Assembly (NCBI GenBank): GCA_947044405.1
Contig: CAMRHE010000196.1
Span: forward strand, 3,393,001 to 3,457,000
DNA from: Leptodactylus fallax
Lineage: Eukaryota > Chordata > Amphibia > Anura > Leptodactylidae
Direction of reading: 5' to 3'
Length of the DNA: 64,000 nucleotides
A model generated the notes under the pieces. That model was not told where the DNA came from and did no database searches. It worked only from the letters and a program-made list of their open reading frames with translations. Of the stretch, positions 31,610-45,255 are shown piece by piece. The position numbers and the translations under genes were made by a program. The first letter of the stretch is position 1, and the number at the start of each line of letters is the position of its first letter.

Positions 31610-34149
31610 GTGTGTATGAAAGACGCTAAATGTGATTTTGTTTATTTACATTTATGACATCAGCAATGCCAAGGTTTACAGTATATATTCCTGTCCTAGC
31701 AACACATGGCTGAATGGCAAGTTTAAGAGATGAAAATTAACATTTAGATCTTAAACAGTGAAGACTATCTACTGGGTTACCCTGTGAAAATTCAATTTAT
31801 TATAATCTTTTATCTATAACCTTTTCTACTGTTCATGACTTAGCAATATCATTTCCAAAGATTAAAATGTTGGAGGGATATGATAAAAGTCACAGCGACA
31901 GCGTTTGATTTATTGCACATATGTTAAGTGTTTATAGCGACGCAGCAGACACAATTGCAATCACGTCACATTCCAAGGTTGCTTTATCACCATGAAACAG
32001 TAGCCATAAATCAATGTAAATGTTTACAATAAAACCGAAAAACAAAGCCATAATCAACATATCGCAGAAATACAGATTGTACATATAAACTTTAATTATT
32101 CGCAGATGCACAAGAAGGCGACGCTTCCTAAATCATCCCTTCTGCTTATGTCACATGGGTCAGGCTTAGATCACTTGTAACTAAATGGAGCCTCTGCTTG
32201 AATAAAGGGAAATGACACATTTTCATAGTGGAAAAAGTTACGAGCTACGAAACAAACATGAATAGGTGTCTGCAGCCCAAGGGTTCAATGAGTTATTCAC
32301 TAGCTAGAACTCACATGCAGTGTATGACAAGGTACTGTATGTATAGAAATCAGAGCAAAGAAGTTAGCCAAGAAAGACCCCACCTTTAGACCAGTATGAA
32401 ATTGTGCAAAGTATTCATGTACTGCATACATTCACTATTATATATATAACCTGCTTTGTATGAAAAAGGTTAAAACTGAAACTTTACACAAGTGCTTCTT
32501 TTCATCATATAAAGAAAAATCTGTTCAGCATAATAACAGTGTAAAGTTCTTTTTGGTGAATGTACCCTTCAGCTCTGTAGAAGAGAATTAATATCAGTCT
32601 CCCAATATACTTCATAACTATTAGGGCTCCTTCATACATTATTTTCAAGCATTTCAAAGCAAATGTGAGAAAAAAAATACCTTCAGTTTGAAATGTTTTT
32701 GAGCCATTTTTTACATGTGTTTTTAGAGGCACTTGGACATTTTTGACGTTTTTTTCCTGCTGTTTTTGAAGTTCTATTGAAAACTATATGTAGAGATGCC
32801 TGAAAAAAACATCTTAGCCTCTGCATGCAAGCATATATGAAGAAGTTATATTTTACTATAGACTTAGGGCATCTTTTAGATAAGAACATCATTTTAGCTC
32901 CTACCTCCCTCCCAAAACAAACACCTTACAGTGTAAGAGATACATGCAGTATTTTGGACATTCTGGGTGTAGGAGTCCAGCAGAAGGTGCTACTGAGTGA
33001 CTGACAGCCTACCCTGCATTCCCTGTGTAATCACTTATAGGACCACCCACTTGACTCCTAAACCCGCAATGACCAGTGGTTTAATTAATAGTACTATTTA
33101 TACTGAATAGTTTTGCACAAATCTGTTCTATAGCATGTAGTCTGTAGATTAGACTGTATTTGTGATGTGACAGACTCCCTAAACATTGTAACAAATCAAC
33201 AGAACGCTGCGTACCAGCAAAGTGAATAAGAAAAAAAAGTGCTGCATAAAAGCGGCTTTTTCCAAAAATTTGTCTTTAACTTCAACTGCGGAATTGTGAG
33301 GGTTTCACTATATATTTAATTGGTGAAAAAAAAGGCCGAGAAAAACAGAACACAAACTGAATGAAAAACACTGCGAAAAAAACCCCAATGTATTTTTCCT
33401 GGTTTTTTTTTCTGCACCGTTTTTTAGCTGCGGTTCACTACACAGTCCTTAGCCTAAAAGAGGTTCTATGCCTGCAAAGTCTTAACAGTAAATTCAAAGC
33501 CCTGTGACATAGAGCGATTGTATCATGTAGAAGTGATGGCATGAGCACAGAACATGTGTGATGTATTTGATAAAATGCTTCATTTATTGTTTAACTTTAA
33601 TTCATCCTCTGAGATAACTTTGCCATTGGAACCAAACTAGATTATTTGAACCACCTGCTCATTTCTCAGTAGAAAAATTGAAATCATAAAAGATGTAAAA
33701 CTCATTTCACAGCAATTAGAAAATTGACATCCATCCAAATAATTTGTACTGCAGTAGTTGGAGTTTTCTGTACTGCTTCATTCATAGTTACTGTGTTTAA
33801 CACATGGGTACTAGTATGAGTCACTCAGTAGACTTACGTCCAAGATACTTGCTGGCACAAATACTGTATCAGGAATGTTAGGCCACTTTCATTAAGAAGG
33901 CCAACATCCACAAATCAATTTAGGTAAAGAAAGGCAAAAGGTTGATGTAAAGTTAGTAGAGGCCCTTTTCTGTTCCAGCATGACTGCCCCAGAGCACAAA
34001 ACAAGGTCAATAAAGGCATGGTTGGGAGAGTTTGGAGAATCCTAACTTCAACCACACTGAACACTTTCAGGATGAACTAAAATGGAGATTGTGAGCCACT
34101 CTCTAAATATAAAAAATATAAAAAAAAGTTACAGGTGTCAGGATATGGC
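31610..34149. other. Non-coding stretch
   Basis: 33200-33455 looks like the right half of a TTA-type MITE (GCGGTTCACTACACAG, CCTTAGCC then TAA); a possible partner end, TTAGGGCTCCTTCATACATT, is near 32621 but the pairing is weak. The rest is AT-rich with no gene recognised. Confidence 0.4.
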
Positions 34150-34498
34150 GACTTTAATAAAAAAAAATTTTGCAAAGTTTTGGATTTTTGTTAAGGGGTT
34201 AAAATGTAAATCGAATGTCATAGAATACAGGTGACATGTCATTTTGGCTGCACAGTGAACGTCATAAAAATGAAGCCTGTATGAAATTAGCACAAATGCA
34301 CTTTTTCTCCAATTTCACCCCATTCTGAATTTTTTTCCAGCTTCCCACTACATTGTACAGAATAATTAGAACAATTAGACCCGCAAACAATAAGCCGTCA
34401 TATGACTCTGTGAATGGAAAAATAAAAAAGTTATGGGGTTTGTAAGGCGGTGTTAAAAATGAAAACCAAAAAATGCCTCCGGCGGGAAGGGGTTATGT
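34150..34498. repeat. Dispersed repeat family A, copy 2
   Basis: Aligns with 98-420 from AGAATACAGGTGACATGTC to GCCTCCGGCGGGAAGGGG, and starts with GATATGGCGAC, which is also found near 54995. Confidence 0.65.
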
Positions 34499-36178
34499 AA
34501 TTGCAGAAGTCGGGTTAACTCTGCTACATCTATACACTGTTGCTGCCGTCAATGACAAATATGATAGAAGTAAAAGAGTGGAAGTACTATGCAAAGCACA
34601 GAGAACCCTGGCGGTGTGTGTGCATTTGTTTTTATGGTTTTGTTTCCTTTGTTGCCAAAATTTTTAATTTTGGTTATGAAATGTGGTTATGCAGTGCTTC
34701 AAACACAACATTGTAAAAACAAAACAAAAAAAAAAAAAAACGATAAAAACATTATTACATATGAATCCAACCTAAAAGTTCTTTTGCATACAGAAATATG
34801 AGTCTGTCTTGGATCCCCTGGTTTCTCAGAAAATGATAAACAATTTTCTAGCTAGACAGAGCCATAAACAGAGCCGGTTGATTCCTCATTCTGTATTAAT
34901 GACATGGATGAGTACATTCGGTGCCCTTTCCTCTGTAATTAATGTCACAGCTGTTTTGTTAATCTTGTTCACATGTTCAAATTTCAAGAATTAAAAGAAA
35001 ACAGAACAGAGTATTATCGCATATGCCAAATCTGTCCACTTAATAAGGAAATTAATATGGCTAATATTATAGGACAGCACGTAAAATGTAAAACTATGCC
35101 ACAAGTGGGAAAAAGGGACCTAAAAAGTCATGAAAATATGTATATTATATACTGTCAGCACTAACCGGAGAAGCTGTGGTTACAGATTGGTAGACTTTGT
35201 GTTGATAATGTCTTTCACACGTTACAAGACTTTACTTGAAAACATTTGTCACCAAATAAGCCTTTTCATATAGGACAACTATCAAACACCGTGGTAAAGA
35301 GATGTTAGTGGGTGTATCTGCGTGCAGTTATTGACTCCCCAGTCCTCCAACAGTTTACATGCCCATTATATTAATTATAATGGCATGTAAACTGCCTGTT
35401 ACTCATCTCACCCAGTTTCAGCACATATCCAAAGTGTGGCTGCACCTCCTGAATCCATTCAGTTGCTAGGATCTGAATGCTTCCAGTTCTTCTCCTCCTC
35501 TGACATCTGACTTTTGTTGTTAGGAATGAAGCTTCACTGATCACAGAAGACAGCAGTCTAGCTCCAGCAGATAGCATTAAGCCTGGTGGCTTATTTAGAG
35601 GGGAAATGTTTTGCCATGCCTTGCCTGATGTTTGAGGGTCATCCTTTCCTAGTTCCTGTTCCTGAATATTGTGTTATTTCTAGTGATGATCCTGATCCTG
35701 ACCTTGGCTTTGCGCCTGTCTTCCATCCTTCTCTACTTATAGCCCTGACCCTTAGTTCCATTCCTGACTACATCACCCCCTTAACCTGTAGCTTGTTACA
35801 TTACGACTGATCTCCCAGTGAAGACCCTTAGCTCCTATCCTGATTGCACCAAACTGTGGCTATTTTGGGTACCATACCTTGGGAATCCTTCTGCAGTAGT
35901 CCACACCTCCTTGTGGAGGTTAAAGTGTATCTCCAATTATAAAACAACGTTTCATAAAAATAGTACAGGTGAATATATGAAATTTTGTAACATATTTTTT
36001 TAAGAAATATTTTTCCTTCTCCATTTATCATTTATGTTGAGTTACTTTTTACATATTAGTATATAGAGAGGGAAGGGGGAGGAAAACCCCCCTCTCAAAG
36101 CCCAATCCTACTAGCTAGAAAGGAAGGCTAATGACAGAGGACTTTAGCTCTGTTTTAACTGTGGCAATTGCATGTGTT
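34499..36178. other. Non-coding stretch
   Basis: 35925-36130 resembles 2980-3200 (TTTTGTAACATATTTTTTTAAG and a GAGAGGGAAGGGGGAGG block). 35586-35810 is a C/T-rich segment with a chance 74-codon frame. No supported gene. Confidence 0.4.
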
Positions 36179-36182
36179 TTAA

Positions 36183-36549
36183 AGAGGGCCACCTCCACCA
36201 ACTCCAATACTTTGTATCCGTCAATAAGTGCCACTGCAGTGAATTAGGCCCATTTGGATTTTTGTTTCTAGCCCTCACCTTTACTGAGTAATTGGCACTG
36301 ATAGTTTCAGCACACACATATGCTAATTATGCTCTCTGCTGTCAGGTAGGCAGGTCTTGGTATCAGTAGACAGTCTGGGACTGCCCACTTGACAACAGAG
36401 TCCATAAGTGTGCTGGAACTAACATAAATTGTAGCTCAGGAATGTTAGGGACTAGAGAAAAAATTCCAACTACACTGGAATCAGTAGAGCGGCACCTATT
36501 GAAAAATAGAAAAAAAACTGGAGTTGGTGGAGGAGGTGGAACGTCCTTT
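36183..36549. mobile_element. TTAA-flanked MITE, same family as 25896
   Basis: TTAA at 36179-36182 and 36550-36553. The ends are AGAGGGCCACCTCCACCAAC and, reversed, AAAGGACGTTCCACCTCCTC. It shares ATTCCAACTACACTGGAATC and GCGGCACCTATT with the 25.9-kb copy. Confidence 0.75.
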
Positions 36550-36553
36550 TTAA

Positions 36554-37834
36554 CACACAATGTTTGGCCATATGTGACACTGATGATGTGAATCCATCCT
36601 GACAATCTTTGCTATATCTACACCCTTGCCCCTAAAAATATGCATTAGATGTTTGTAGACATTGCTTTAATATCTTCAACTTCCAACAGTTTTTGTGGTT
36701 TTCGACTCATCTGTCGAAATAAATTGGCTATTTATTTTTAACTCCAATCTTATATGGGTTGTGGACAACTGGGTCCCAAATTAAAGGGTATTTACTTTAG
36801 CAATTGACTGTGAGAATTTCTCCTATCTACACAGTAACACTTTCTTTTTACTCTGTGTATTCTGTAAGAAAACCAATTCTAAGTGCCTGAATTGTTAGAA
36901 TTAAGTATGGAAAATGACATTATTTCATTATGTTAAGCTCATAATATTTTAAGTGGGGCACCATGTGTTCTCAGAAAATGCAATTTGTGTCACATAAATA
37001 GACACATAACTCCAGCTACAAAGTTCCCCAGAAGTCTTCATTCAGATGTTGGCAAGAAGCAATGGGGTAAATTTTTCTATTAACGTACAGATTGTCAGGG
37101 GCTTAGTAAATGCTTTATTGGAAAGAAAAAGTTGTTCTCTTTTCATATGCAGATCGGCTTCTCTTACAACATGCGGAGAGTCTATCTCATAAAAATTCAT
37201 TGCCTTATTCTGTTTCTTTGCAGATATAAAACAAGTATCTCTTGTACTTGCATGCTTCAACTACCATGCCTGTGTAACTACTGGTAAACATCCATTTAAT
37301 TCAATTTAGACTGTAGGTGGAAAAGCCAGAAAGAACCATTTGACAAAATGAGTTCTTTTATGAAAACAAATAAGCATACGTTCGACAATAGCTAGCTTTC
37401 TAAGGCACCCTCCCCCTTTATTCTATTCCAAACTACCTACATTCACAAATGAGATTAACAATTGAGGGTAAAGTGAAATTAGAACAAAACACTATACACG
37501 GAAAAGAAGCAGAATGTAAGGCACGTGGCGCGTTAATGTAAAAGCTAATCACAAACTTTTTCCCACTTTGAATCACAATAATCTTAAATGCGATTACCTG
37601 GATTTCAAAAGTTAGAAGTGGTTGACGGAACAATAAAAATACAATTACTGGTAAAGAAATGTTACATTCTCTTATATACCACCAATGCGGCTAAAAACTA
37701 TTATAGTCAGATGACACTGATTTGCTATAAAAGAGGATCTGTCACCAGATGGAACTTTGTTTATCCACATGCCTTATAAGTGGTAAGTTGTGCAATAACA
37801 CCCAATAAACGGCCATTAGTATATATACAGAAGC
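36554..37834. other. Non-coding stretch
   Basis: AT-rich sequence. An end-like AAAGAGGATCTGTCACCAG near 37728 suggests a further MITE without a recognised partner. No gene. Confidence 0.4.
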
Positions 37835-38035
37835 GTCCACACTGAACTGATCTCCAATTTGGTTAAAGATTCCACTTTGCCTTGAAACCAATTGAGCACA
37901 ATATCACAAAATGATAAATAAAATCCTTGAAAAGCTGCAATCTGCAACCCCTCTTCCCTCCAACACCACTGGGTGGTCACACATAGACACTTATAGGATA
38001 GCTAGAATATCACTTTGTGATAATTGGTCCCAAAA
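37835..38035. repeat. Dispersed repeat family R1, copy 4
   Basis: The most complete R1 copy: CTGATCTCCAATTTGGTTAA, GAGCACAATATCACAAAATG, AAGCTGCAATCTGCAACCCC, ACTGGGTGGTCACACATAG and ATATCACTTTGTGATAATTG. Confidence 0.65.
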
Positions 38036-38497
38036 ACATGTTGTATATAGAAAAACAGCTTAACTTATGATACATATATCAGAAATGTATGTATTTTCTG
38101 TACATGATTATGAGGTCTGCAAACTCCCCTGAGATTCTCCTCTGCACTGTTAACAGCATTACGCTTTACAGCAGTCTCATGGTCATAGGCAGCAATAGTC
38201 TGGAGCTGACTCATTGAGGTTTATAGGAAATCTTTATAGACATGCTTTGTGCAGAGAATGGAGTAGGTAAGCTATGACATCTTCTATTGACAGTAGTAAA
38301 AGCAATGATGGGTCAGTGATGTTATCTATAGAGATGTCATCTTCTATTGTAGTGTTGTATGTCTTGTCTGTGATGTAAATGACATGACTGCTGCAAAGAG
38401 TATGTGCTTTGCAATGACTTTGTAAGCAGGCAACACTCTTTTGTTCCTCTCATTTGCAAATTCTACAACATTTCCTGATTTACTGCAGGTGTATAAG

Positions 38498-38635
38498 CAG
38501 GGATGTAACTGTGGGGCAACCAGGACATGGGCCCTGGGTGCTGGTTGTCAGGCTAGGCATCAAGAAGCCACTTTTATATAAGGATAGTGCACTGAGCCTT
38601 TGCTCCAGGTGAAGGAAAATCTAGCTACAGCTCTG
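38498..38635. mobile_element. Short hAT-like MITE
   Basis: The ends are CAGGGATGTAACTGTGG and, reversed, CAGAGCTGTAGCTAGATT. CAG ends with a GTAACT/GTAGCT core resemble the hAT-like repeat at 63507. No clear 8-bp duplication. Confidence 0.4.
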
Positions 38636-39281
38636 GTTTGGGAAACTGGTAGCCATCTCTTCTATCGTAACTATGTATAGGGAAGGAATTACTGATGAAA
38701 GGGAAGTCTCAATTGTGCAAAATGATAAACTCAGCTTTCCTAAATCTGCAGTCATCATTAATATATCTAGAACAGACCATATTTGTCATTGCTTTATTTT
38801 ATGAACAAAATGTTATTCCATCAGTCACTGCTGGCCAAGGGATTTGTTATACTACTGAATACTTTTATTTTACCATTGACAAGTGCTCAATGACATGTAG
38901 TAGGTACAGCTCTAACACTGGCAAATGATAGCATGAATAACAAGAAAGCAAGCGTACTGAATGTAATGGCACATCTGCACACGGGTCAAGCAGACATTCT
39001 GTGCAATCAATGTTCATGCAGCTGAAGAATTCACCAGGGTGCGGAGCCTCATGAATATTGGTCATAAAATGACATGCTGGTATCATTGGCGTCTGGAAAA
39101 TTGATAGGTTTCATTCTCTTAACTACAAGTTCATTAAAATGTGCTGCTTTCAGTGTGTATAAGCAATGAGTTCTCTAAATGTTTCAGCTGGGAAAAATAA
39201 AGCAACACCACGTGCGTTAATCCTTAAGATGTATGCAATATACAATACATAAAGCACATATTTCCAAATATCATGCATAAT

Positions 39282-39283
<2 letters not shown>
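38636..39283. other. Non-coding stretch
   Basis: AT-rich sequence with no gene or bounded repeat recognised. Confidence 0.4.

Positions 39284-39329
<46 letters not shown>
39284..39329. repeat. (GATA)n microsatellite
   Basis: Eleven to twelve uninterrupted GATA units. Confidence 0.97.
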
Positions 39330-39599
39330 ATTCCCACACACTGCTTTGATGGTAGTCACCACAAGGTGACACTGCAGTAACATGTCATGTTGCCATCTTG
39401 TCACATTGCTGGCACCTATGAGCTGTTCTGCTATATTTACATTGCTTTTCTATAAATACAAGTGATAAACATGCATTCATTTTATATGCAGATTTAACAT
39501 ATTCAAGTCAAGTGATTCTGTATTTAAATAAAAATCTGAATACTGTCTCAAAATATCCACAGGTGTCACAGGCATAAAAGATTATTATTGTTTAATTAA

Positions 39600-39805
39600 A
39601 GGAGTTGTACCATGAGCCATGGCGATCCAACTGCTGGAATTCCTCACCATCATGGACAAAAACAACAATCCCAAGTTTATATGGACTGGTGGTCGTGCGT
39701 GTCTACAGCCACTCCATTCAACTCTATGGGACAGAAACCCACTGATCAGTCTTATATTTTGTATCCTATGGATATGGGTAAAGTATTCTTTGTGGTATAA
39801 CCCCT
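39600..39805. mobile_element. TTAA-flanked MITE, 206 bp
   Basis: TTAA at 39596-39599 and 39806-39809. The ends are AGGAGTTGTACCATGAGCC and, reversed, AGGGGTTATACCACAAAG. No ORF of note. Confidence 0.65.
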
Positions 39806-39809
39806 TTAA

Positions 39810-41143
39810 GGTAACTTAAGGAAATCCCATCCACACACTTCAGTAAAAAAAACAAAAAAAACATGCAGTGCCAAGTGTCTTCTGCTGCAGATATTGAACT
39901 CGCAGCATGTCAATAATTGCTGCAGGTTCAGTTGCTTTTTCCAACAATTGGAATGCAAAAGGTTGAAAGCAGGGCCAGCAGACCAGGAATGAACTGCAGT
40001 AAAAACTGTTCATTTTAAGGTAATCTTTTGCACTGCCAGGTCCTCTGCAAATGTTCGCAACAGACATCCCGCAGAAGATATGTCCTGTGTGGCCTTAACC
40101 TATAATGTATGATAAATCTCCACTAATAGTACAGGAGTAGTGAATCTGCCCTATAAGATATGATTTTTTTTTTACATGCGAATATATTTTTTAATAAATA
40201 GTAACACCGGATTCTGCACTTAATGCATTGTTAACAGTTAACCTGACAGAAATATGGGAACACTAGGTAGCCATGTGGTTAAAAAATCTGTTAAGGACAT
40301 AATTTTAAAATACTGATCCCCGATACAATTACCATGTTCCATTTCTAATACTGGTATTTTAGTTTGTGCCAAGAGGTGTCACACAGGGCCTGGGGTGCGG
40401 GCTACCCCTGCATCCCAGTACACCGCTGATCAGAGGTGTGATGCTCAACCAGTCGATGCGTAGCTACGTGCTGAGTCTGCAGCCCTGCTTACAGCATACC
40501 TGTTGTTTCATTGGACTTTTCAGGATAAACAGTTATGTGAATACATTAAAATGACACTTTCTTATAATCGCCTGTACTATTCTTTTATGCAAAGTTTGTT
40601 GAAACAACAGTGCCTATGTACGCCTATATCCACAGCAGGTAACGTAAGCCGCGCTCTTAAACTATCTTAAAATCTTAATCTCAGATATGAAACAAAAACA
40701 CTCAAAATGGTAAAGTCAGTGAATAAGCATGTAATTTATTTCAGATGTACTTACACAATGACAGCTTCCACAGCAATCCCTCTGAATAAGCCAGCGTACA
40801 CATATTATACCTTATTCTCTTCTCTATTAGGAAAAGTAGTCACAAGAAAATAAATACCATTCGTATAATGTCTCAGCAAGAAGTCTATAGAAAACACCTG
40901 GCACTGCTTCTTCACTAACAAACCATCAGCTGTGGTACCTGTGGTCTCTACCGGTGCGCAAGCAGTGAAGAAAAAATAATCCTGCAGCTAACACGAACCT
41001 TTATTTTCAGACACATACCATACACAGTGGGCCGAGGAACACAAAATGCAGAAATGACAACAGTTTTGCGCTTACTTTCACTTCATCTAGGCCTTTCATG
41101 ACATTGACCTGAAGATTTTTAACCAGATGCTGACCGTTCATTG
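39810..41143. other. Non-coding stretch
   Basis: 39826-40100 has the look of a TTA-type MITE (right end TGTGTGGCCTTAACC) without a clean left end. The remainder is AT-rich with no gene. Confidence 0.4.
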
Positions 41144-43365
41144 ATTATTATTATTATTATTGTTTATTTATATAGCACCATTAATTCCATGGTGCTTTAC
41201 ATTTGAGGGTTTACATACGGTACACAAGATATACAAAACAGATAATACTAACAGTGATAATACTGGCACAGTGGGATAGAGGACCCTGCCCGCAAGGGCT
41301 TACAATCTATGAGGGAAGAGGAAGAGAGACAGAAGGTGGGGTTAGAGGCTGTTCAGGTGGTGGTGTGGTGACAGTAGTGTTATTGGGGGTTGTATGCCTT
41401 CCTGAATAGGTGAGTCTTCAGGGCCTTCTTGAAGTTTGTGATTGTGGGGGTCAGTCTTATGTGTCTTGGTAATGAGTTCCAGAGTATGGGGGATGCACGG
41501 GAGAAGTCTTGGAGACGTTTGTGTGAAGAGCAGATGAGAGCAGAGTGGAGTAGGAGGTCTTTGGAGAATCGGAGGTTACATGCGGGCAGGTAGCGGGAGA
41601 CTAGGTTGGAGAAATATGGAGGGGACAGGTTGTGGATGGCTTTGTATGTCAGCGTTAGTAGTTTGAACTCTATTCGCTGGGCGATGGGTAGCCAGTAAAG
41701 GGATTGGCAGTGGGGAGTGGCCGATGAAGAACGGGGAAAGAGGTGTATTAAGCGAGCAGCACAGTTTAAGGTGGACTAGAGGGGTTCGAGAGTGTTTGCT
41801 TGGAGGCCATGGAGAAGGGTGTTACAGTAGTCTAAGAGGGAGATTATGAGGGCGTGGACTAGCATCTTTGTAGTTTCAGGGGTGAGAAAGGAGCGGATTC
41901 GATTGATGTTCTTGAGTTGGAGGCGGCAGGAGGTGTTGAGGGTTTGAATATGCGGCTTGAAGGATAGGTCAGAGTCTAAGGTTAACCCAAGGCAGCGGGC
42001 CTGTGGGACTGGGGTGAGTGTGGTTCCATTAATTTTGATAGATGGATCAGGTAAGGGGGTCGTGCGTGGAGGGGTGAAGATTATGAATTCCGTTTTCTCC
42101 ATGTTGAGTTTGAGAAAGCGGAAGGAGAGAAAGGAGGCTACGGCTGCTGGACATTCTGGGACTCTGGACAACAGGGAGGTAATGCCTGGTCCAGAGAGAT
42201 ATATTTGGGTGTCGTCAGCATAGCAATGGTAATGGAAACCATGGGATTCTATGAGTTGGCCAAGGCCTAGGGTGTAGATGGAGAACAGGAGGGGTCCTAG
42301 GACGGAGCCTTGGGGGACACCGACAGAAAGAGGGTGTGTCGGGGAGGTGGTGTGCGAGTGGGAGACGCTGAATGTGTGGTTGGTGAGGTATGAGGAGATC
42401 CAGGAAAGGGCCAGGTCAGAGATGCCAAGGGATGAGAGAGTTTCTAGCAGGAGGGAATGGTCAACTGTGTCAAAGGCAGAGGAGAGGTCGAGGAGGAGGA
42501 GGACAGAGTATTGGCGTTTGGTTTTGGCAGTTAGGAGGTCGATAGTGACCTTGGTTAGGGCAGTTTCTGTGGAGTGATAGGGTCTGAAACCTGACTGTAG
42601 TCTGTCAAGGAGCACATTGGACGAGAGAGAGGAGGACAGTTTGGAGTGGATGTGTTGCTCCAGCAGCTTAGAGGCGTATGGGAGCAGTGAGTTGGGCGAC
42701 AGTTGGCTGGAGAGGACGGGTCGAGGGAGGGTTTCTTAAGTATAGGGGTGACGGTTGCATGTTTGAAGGTGGAAGGGAAGGATCCATTGATTAGGGATAG
42801 GTAGAAGAGATGGGTTAGGACAGGAGTAATGACTTCAGAGAGTTTGGGGATGAGGTGTGACTGGATGGGGTCAAGCGCGCAGGAGGTGAGGTGGGATTTG
42901 GATATTAGCTTTTCATCAGTGACGGTGGAGAAACAGGTTAAAGATAAACAGCACAGGACAGTTGGGTAGTGTAGTTGTCTGGGGTGTAGGGTGAGACTGT
43001 CTCTGATGGTGTCGATTTTGCTTTTGAAATAAGAGGCAAAGTCATCAGCTGTGATAAGTGATGTCGGAGGGGGCGCAGGAGGACGGAGAAGGGAGTTGAA
43101 GGCAGTGAATAGCTGTTTGGGGTTGCGGGATAGGGCAGATATTAGTGTGGTGAAGTAGACCTGCTTTGCAGAGGTGAGTGTGTTCTTGAATGTGAGTACT
43201 GCCTCGTTGTACCTAAGGAAGTCCTCCTGGGAGTGGCTTTTCTTCCAGAGGTGTTCTGCAACCCGTGAGGCATGTCTCAGTTTTTTAGTCAGGTCAGTGT
43301 GCCAGGGTTGCCTATTGATTGGGTGTCTATTGATAATATATGTTATGGTGGTCGGCATCTGACTC
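41144..43365 (-). mobile_element. 5'-truncated non-LTR retrotransposon (L2/Rex1-like)
   Basis: The 3' end, read on the minus strand, is a UTR with ATTGTAAGCCCTTGCGGGC, then AATGTAAAGCACCATGG and GGTGCTATATAAATAAAC, ending in (AAT)n. The 5' side stops near 43365, within the region before the reverse transcriptase; no endonuclease is present. This is the usual outcome of incomplete target-primed reverse transcription. A second, shorter copy in opposite orientation lies at 45256-45759. Confidence 0.9.
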
Positions 43366-43370
43366 TGCAC
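41380..43370 (-). pseudogene. Reverse transcriptase ORF of L2/Rex1-like LINE, frameshift plus stop
   Basis: It copies element RNA into DNA at the target. From 43370 the frame gives NRQPWHTDLTKKLRHASRVA and a Ser/Leu-rich linker (FKSKIDTIR), reaching PANCRP. A frameshift, apparently one base lost near 42690-42697, moves to the next frame, giving [17 protein letters not shown], then RT motifs [29 protein letters not shown] (motif A Asp), [16 protein letters not shown] (motif B) and [13 protein letters not shown] (catalytic YADD). TAG at 41776-41778 interrupts this frame, which then continues through TLNCAARLIHLF and LYWLPIAQRIEFKLL to KTHLFRKAYNPQ and the natural stop at 41380-41382. Catalytic residues are intact but the ORF is dead and lacks its N-terminal endonuclease. 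Confidence 0.92.
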
Positions 43371-45255
43371 CTGTATGTCCTTGCAGAGTTACAAATTATG
43401 CCCCCCCCCCCCCATAAGGTCATAATAAACCATTGTGGAGCACAATTTGTAAAATTAAAAAAATTATTGGTAAATAAAAAACAATTTTTTTTTTTTAATT
43501 TAAACTTAAAAAATAATGTTGCTACCTACATCATAGGTTCTACCCCCACCCTCGGTGACACCTACATAAAATTACCATAATGGAGAGGAAAAACTACAGT
43601 ATTTTAACATTTTTAGTAACACAAAACAGACATGTTTCCCCTCCTTTTTTGTTTACAATTTCACAGATATAAAAAAAAATATGAAAAAATAAAAATTACA
43701 AAAATAAAGCCCTATGCATCAACCCCCCCCCCCCCCCCCCCACAAAAAATCCCACTAAAATTATTGAAATAACCAAAAAAAAAAAAAAAAATGTTATAAC
43801 TTTTAAAATCACTGGTATGAAAAACGCAAAAATGTGTCTGGTCATGAACCAAGAAAAATGGCATGGTCATGAAGTGGTTAAAAGTATTTTAGTACACCAT
43901 TATTATGTATGGGAATGGGCTTTGATCATTTTGCTCATTATGCCCCAAGCACCCAAAGTATCACAGTCCAGTGTCCATTTTGTCTCTTGCCGTAGTATTA
44001 TGTCATGTCTATCACCTGACATTGGGGGTTAACCCATTATATGACTACATTTTTCTCCCTCATATGATAGATTAAATGAAGGCAACCTTCCTGTGTACTC
44101 ACGGATTTTACATGTGTATTTGCATTTCCATAATATAACGTTCTGAAAGAAGCAAACACTGAACAAACACATAAGCTCTATATGTAATAAAGTCAATAGT
44201 GGTACAAGCAGAAAGCACTAAAATAGTGAAAGGCAAATACTAATTTTCCAATGAATGCACTACGTCATAGAAGACAATAGTATTTTTATCTTGTCTTGAT
44301 CAGTCTTGTTCAGGGCCCTCAAAAGGATAAGATGAAGAAAACCAGAGCTTGGATACCTCTCTCCAAGCACCCAAAGCTGCAACATGGTCTGTCTCTATGA
44401 TGTGCATGACCATGTGCTCTTCCTTAGTGCTTATGAAGTCAGTGTACTGTCATACAGGTTCAATGCCAGTGTGCACGAGTCCTTATAGCAACACTTTGGC
44501 AGGTTGCAATACTTTAACAATATTCTCTAAGTCATAAAAAATTCTATGATAATATCTGTCCAATGCTATGCACAAATATGTATCCCAGTGCACATATAGA
44601 TGCCACAGAGCAGAAGTTCTTATTAACCACAACTGTTTGCAATGGCAATGTTTTATATAGTACTCTAGGCAAAACCTACCATATTATTTCAGCATAGAGA
44701 GCTCTCAGATTGCACATAAAATGCAGCTTTAAAGAGTTAAATGATAAATTCAGCTCCACCACATCAGTAGTCAGAATTGTGAATGGTTCATAAGAATGAC
44801 CCCATTTATGTCCTTCACTGGCCAGCAGAATCATCCACTGGCCATAATTCTCTCATTCTAATCCAATGCAGCAATGATAGGATCGGGTAAAGCAGTTATT
44901 TGCAGCGAGAGTCTAAGCTGCGGCAGTGATGTACAAATATCCTTTCTAACACTAGAGATCATGGTTAGACAGCATCAGGGTAAAAGAAAGTATATTATAA
45001 GCCTCTCACAGCAATGATAAGCTAAAGTATCTACAGTATAAAAATACGCAACATCCACGGTGTATAGTGTGATAAAAAAGTCACAAATTACTGATTGATA
45101 TAAAAAACAGAGACATAAAATGATAACAGTTTAGTTATTTCTAAACATTAAAAGTCACTCCTGTAATTTAATATACAATATAGTATATAATATATAGTTA
45201 CAATATTGTGAAAGCAAATCATTTCTATAGGAGACCTAGAGCAAAAATATGTTTT
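43366..45255. other. Non-coding stretch with homopolymer tracts
   Basis: 43430-43880 is A/T-rich with C tracts at 43401-43413 and 43723-43741 and ends ATGGTCATGAAGTGGTTAA, typical of an old dispersed repeat. The remainder has no gene; the open frame at 44349 (62 codons) lacks any family signature. Confidence 0.45.
43723..43741. repeat. Poly(C) tract
   Basis: Nineteen consecutive C residues; a shorter tract of 13 lies at 43401-43413. Confidence 0.95.

Noticed and set aside
41957..42577. Plus-strand frames of 88 and 99 codons, Arg/Glu-rich.
   Set aside because: They are the antisense of the LINE reverse transcriptase gene.
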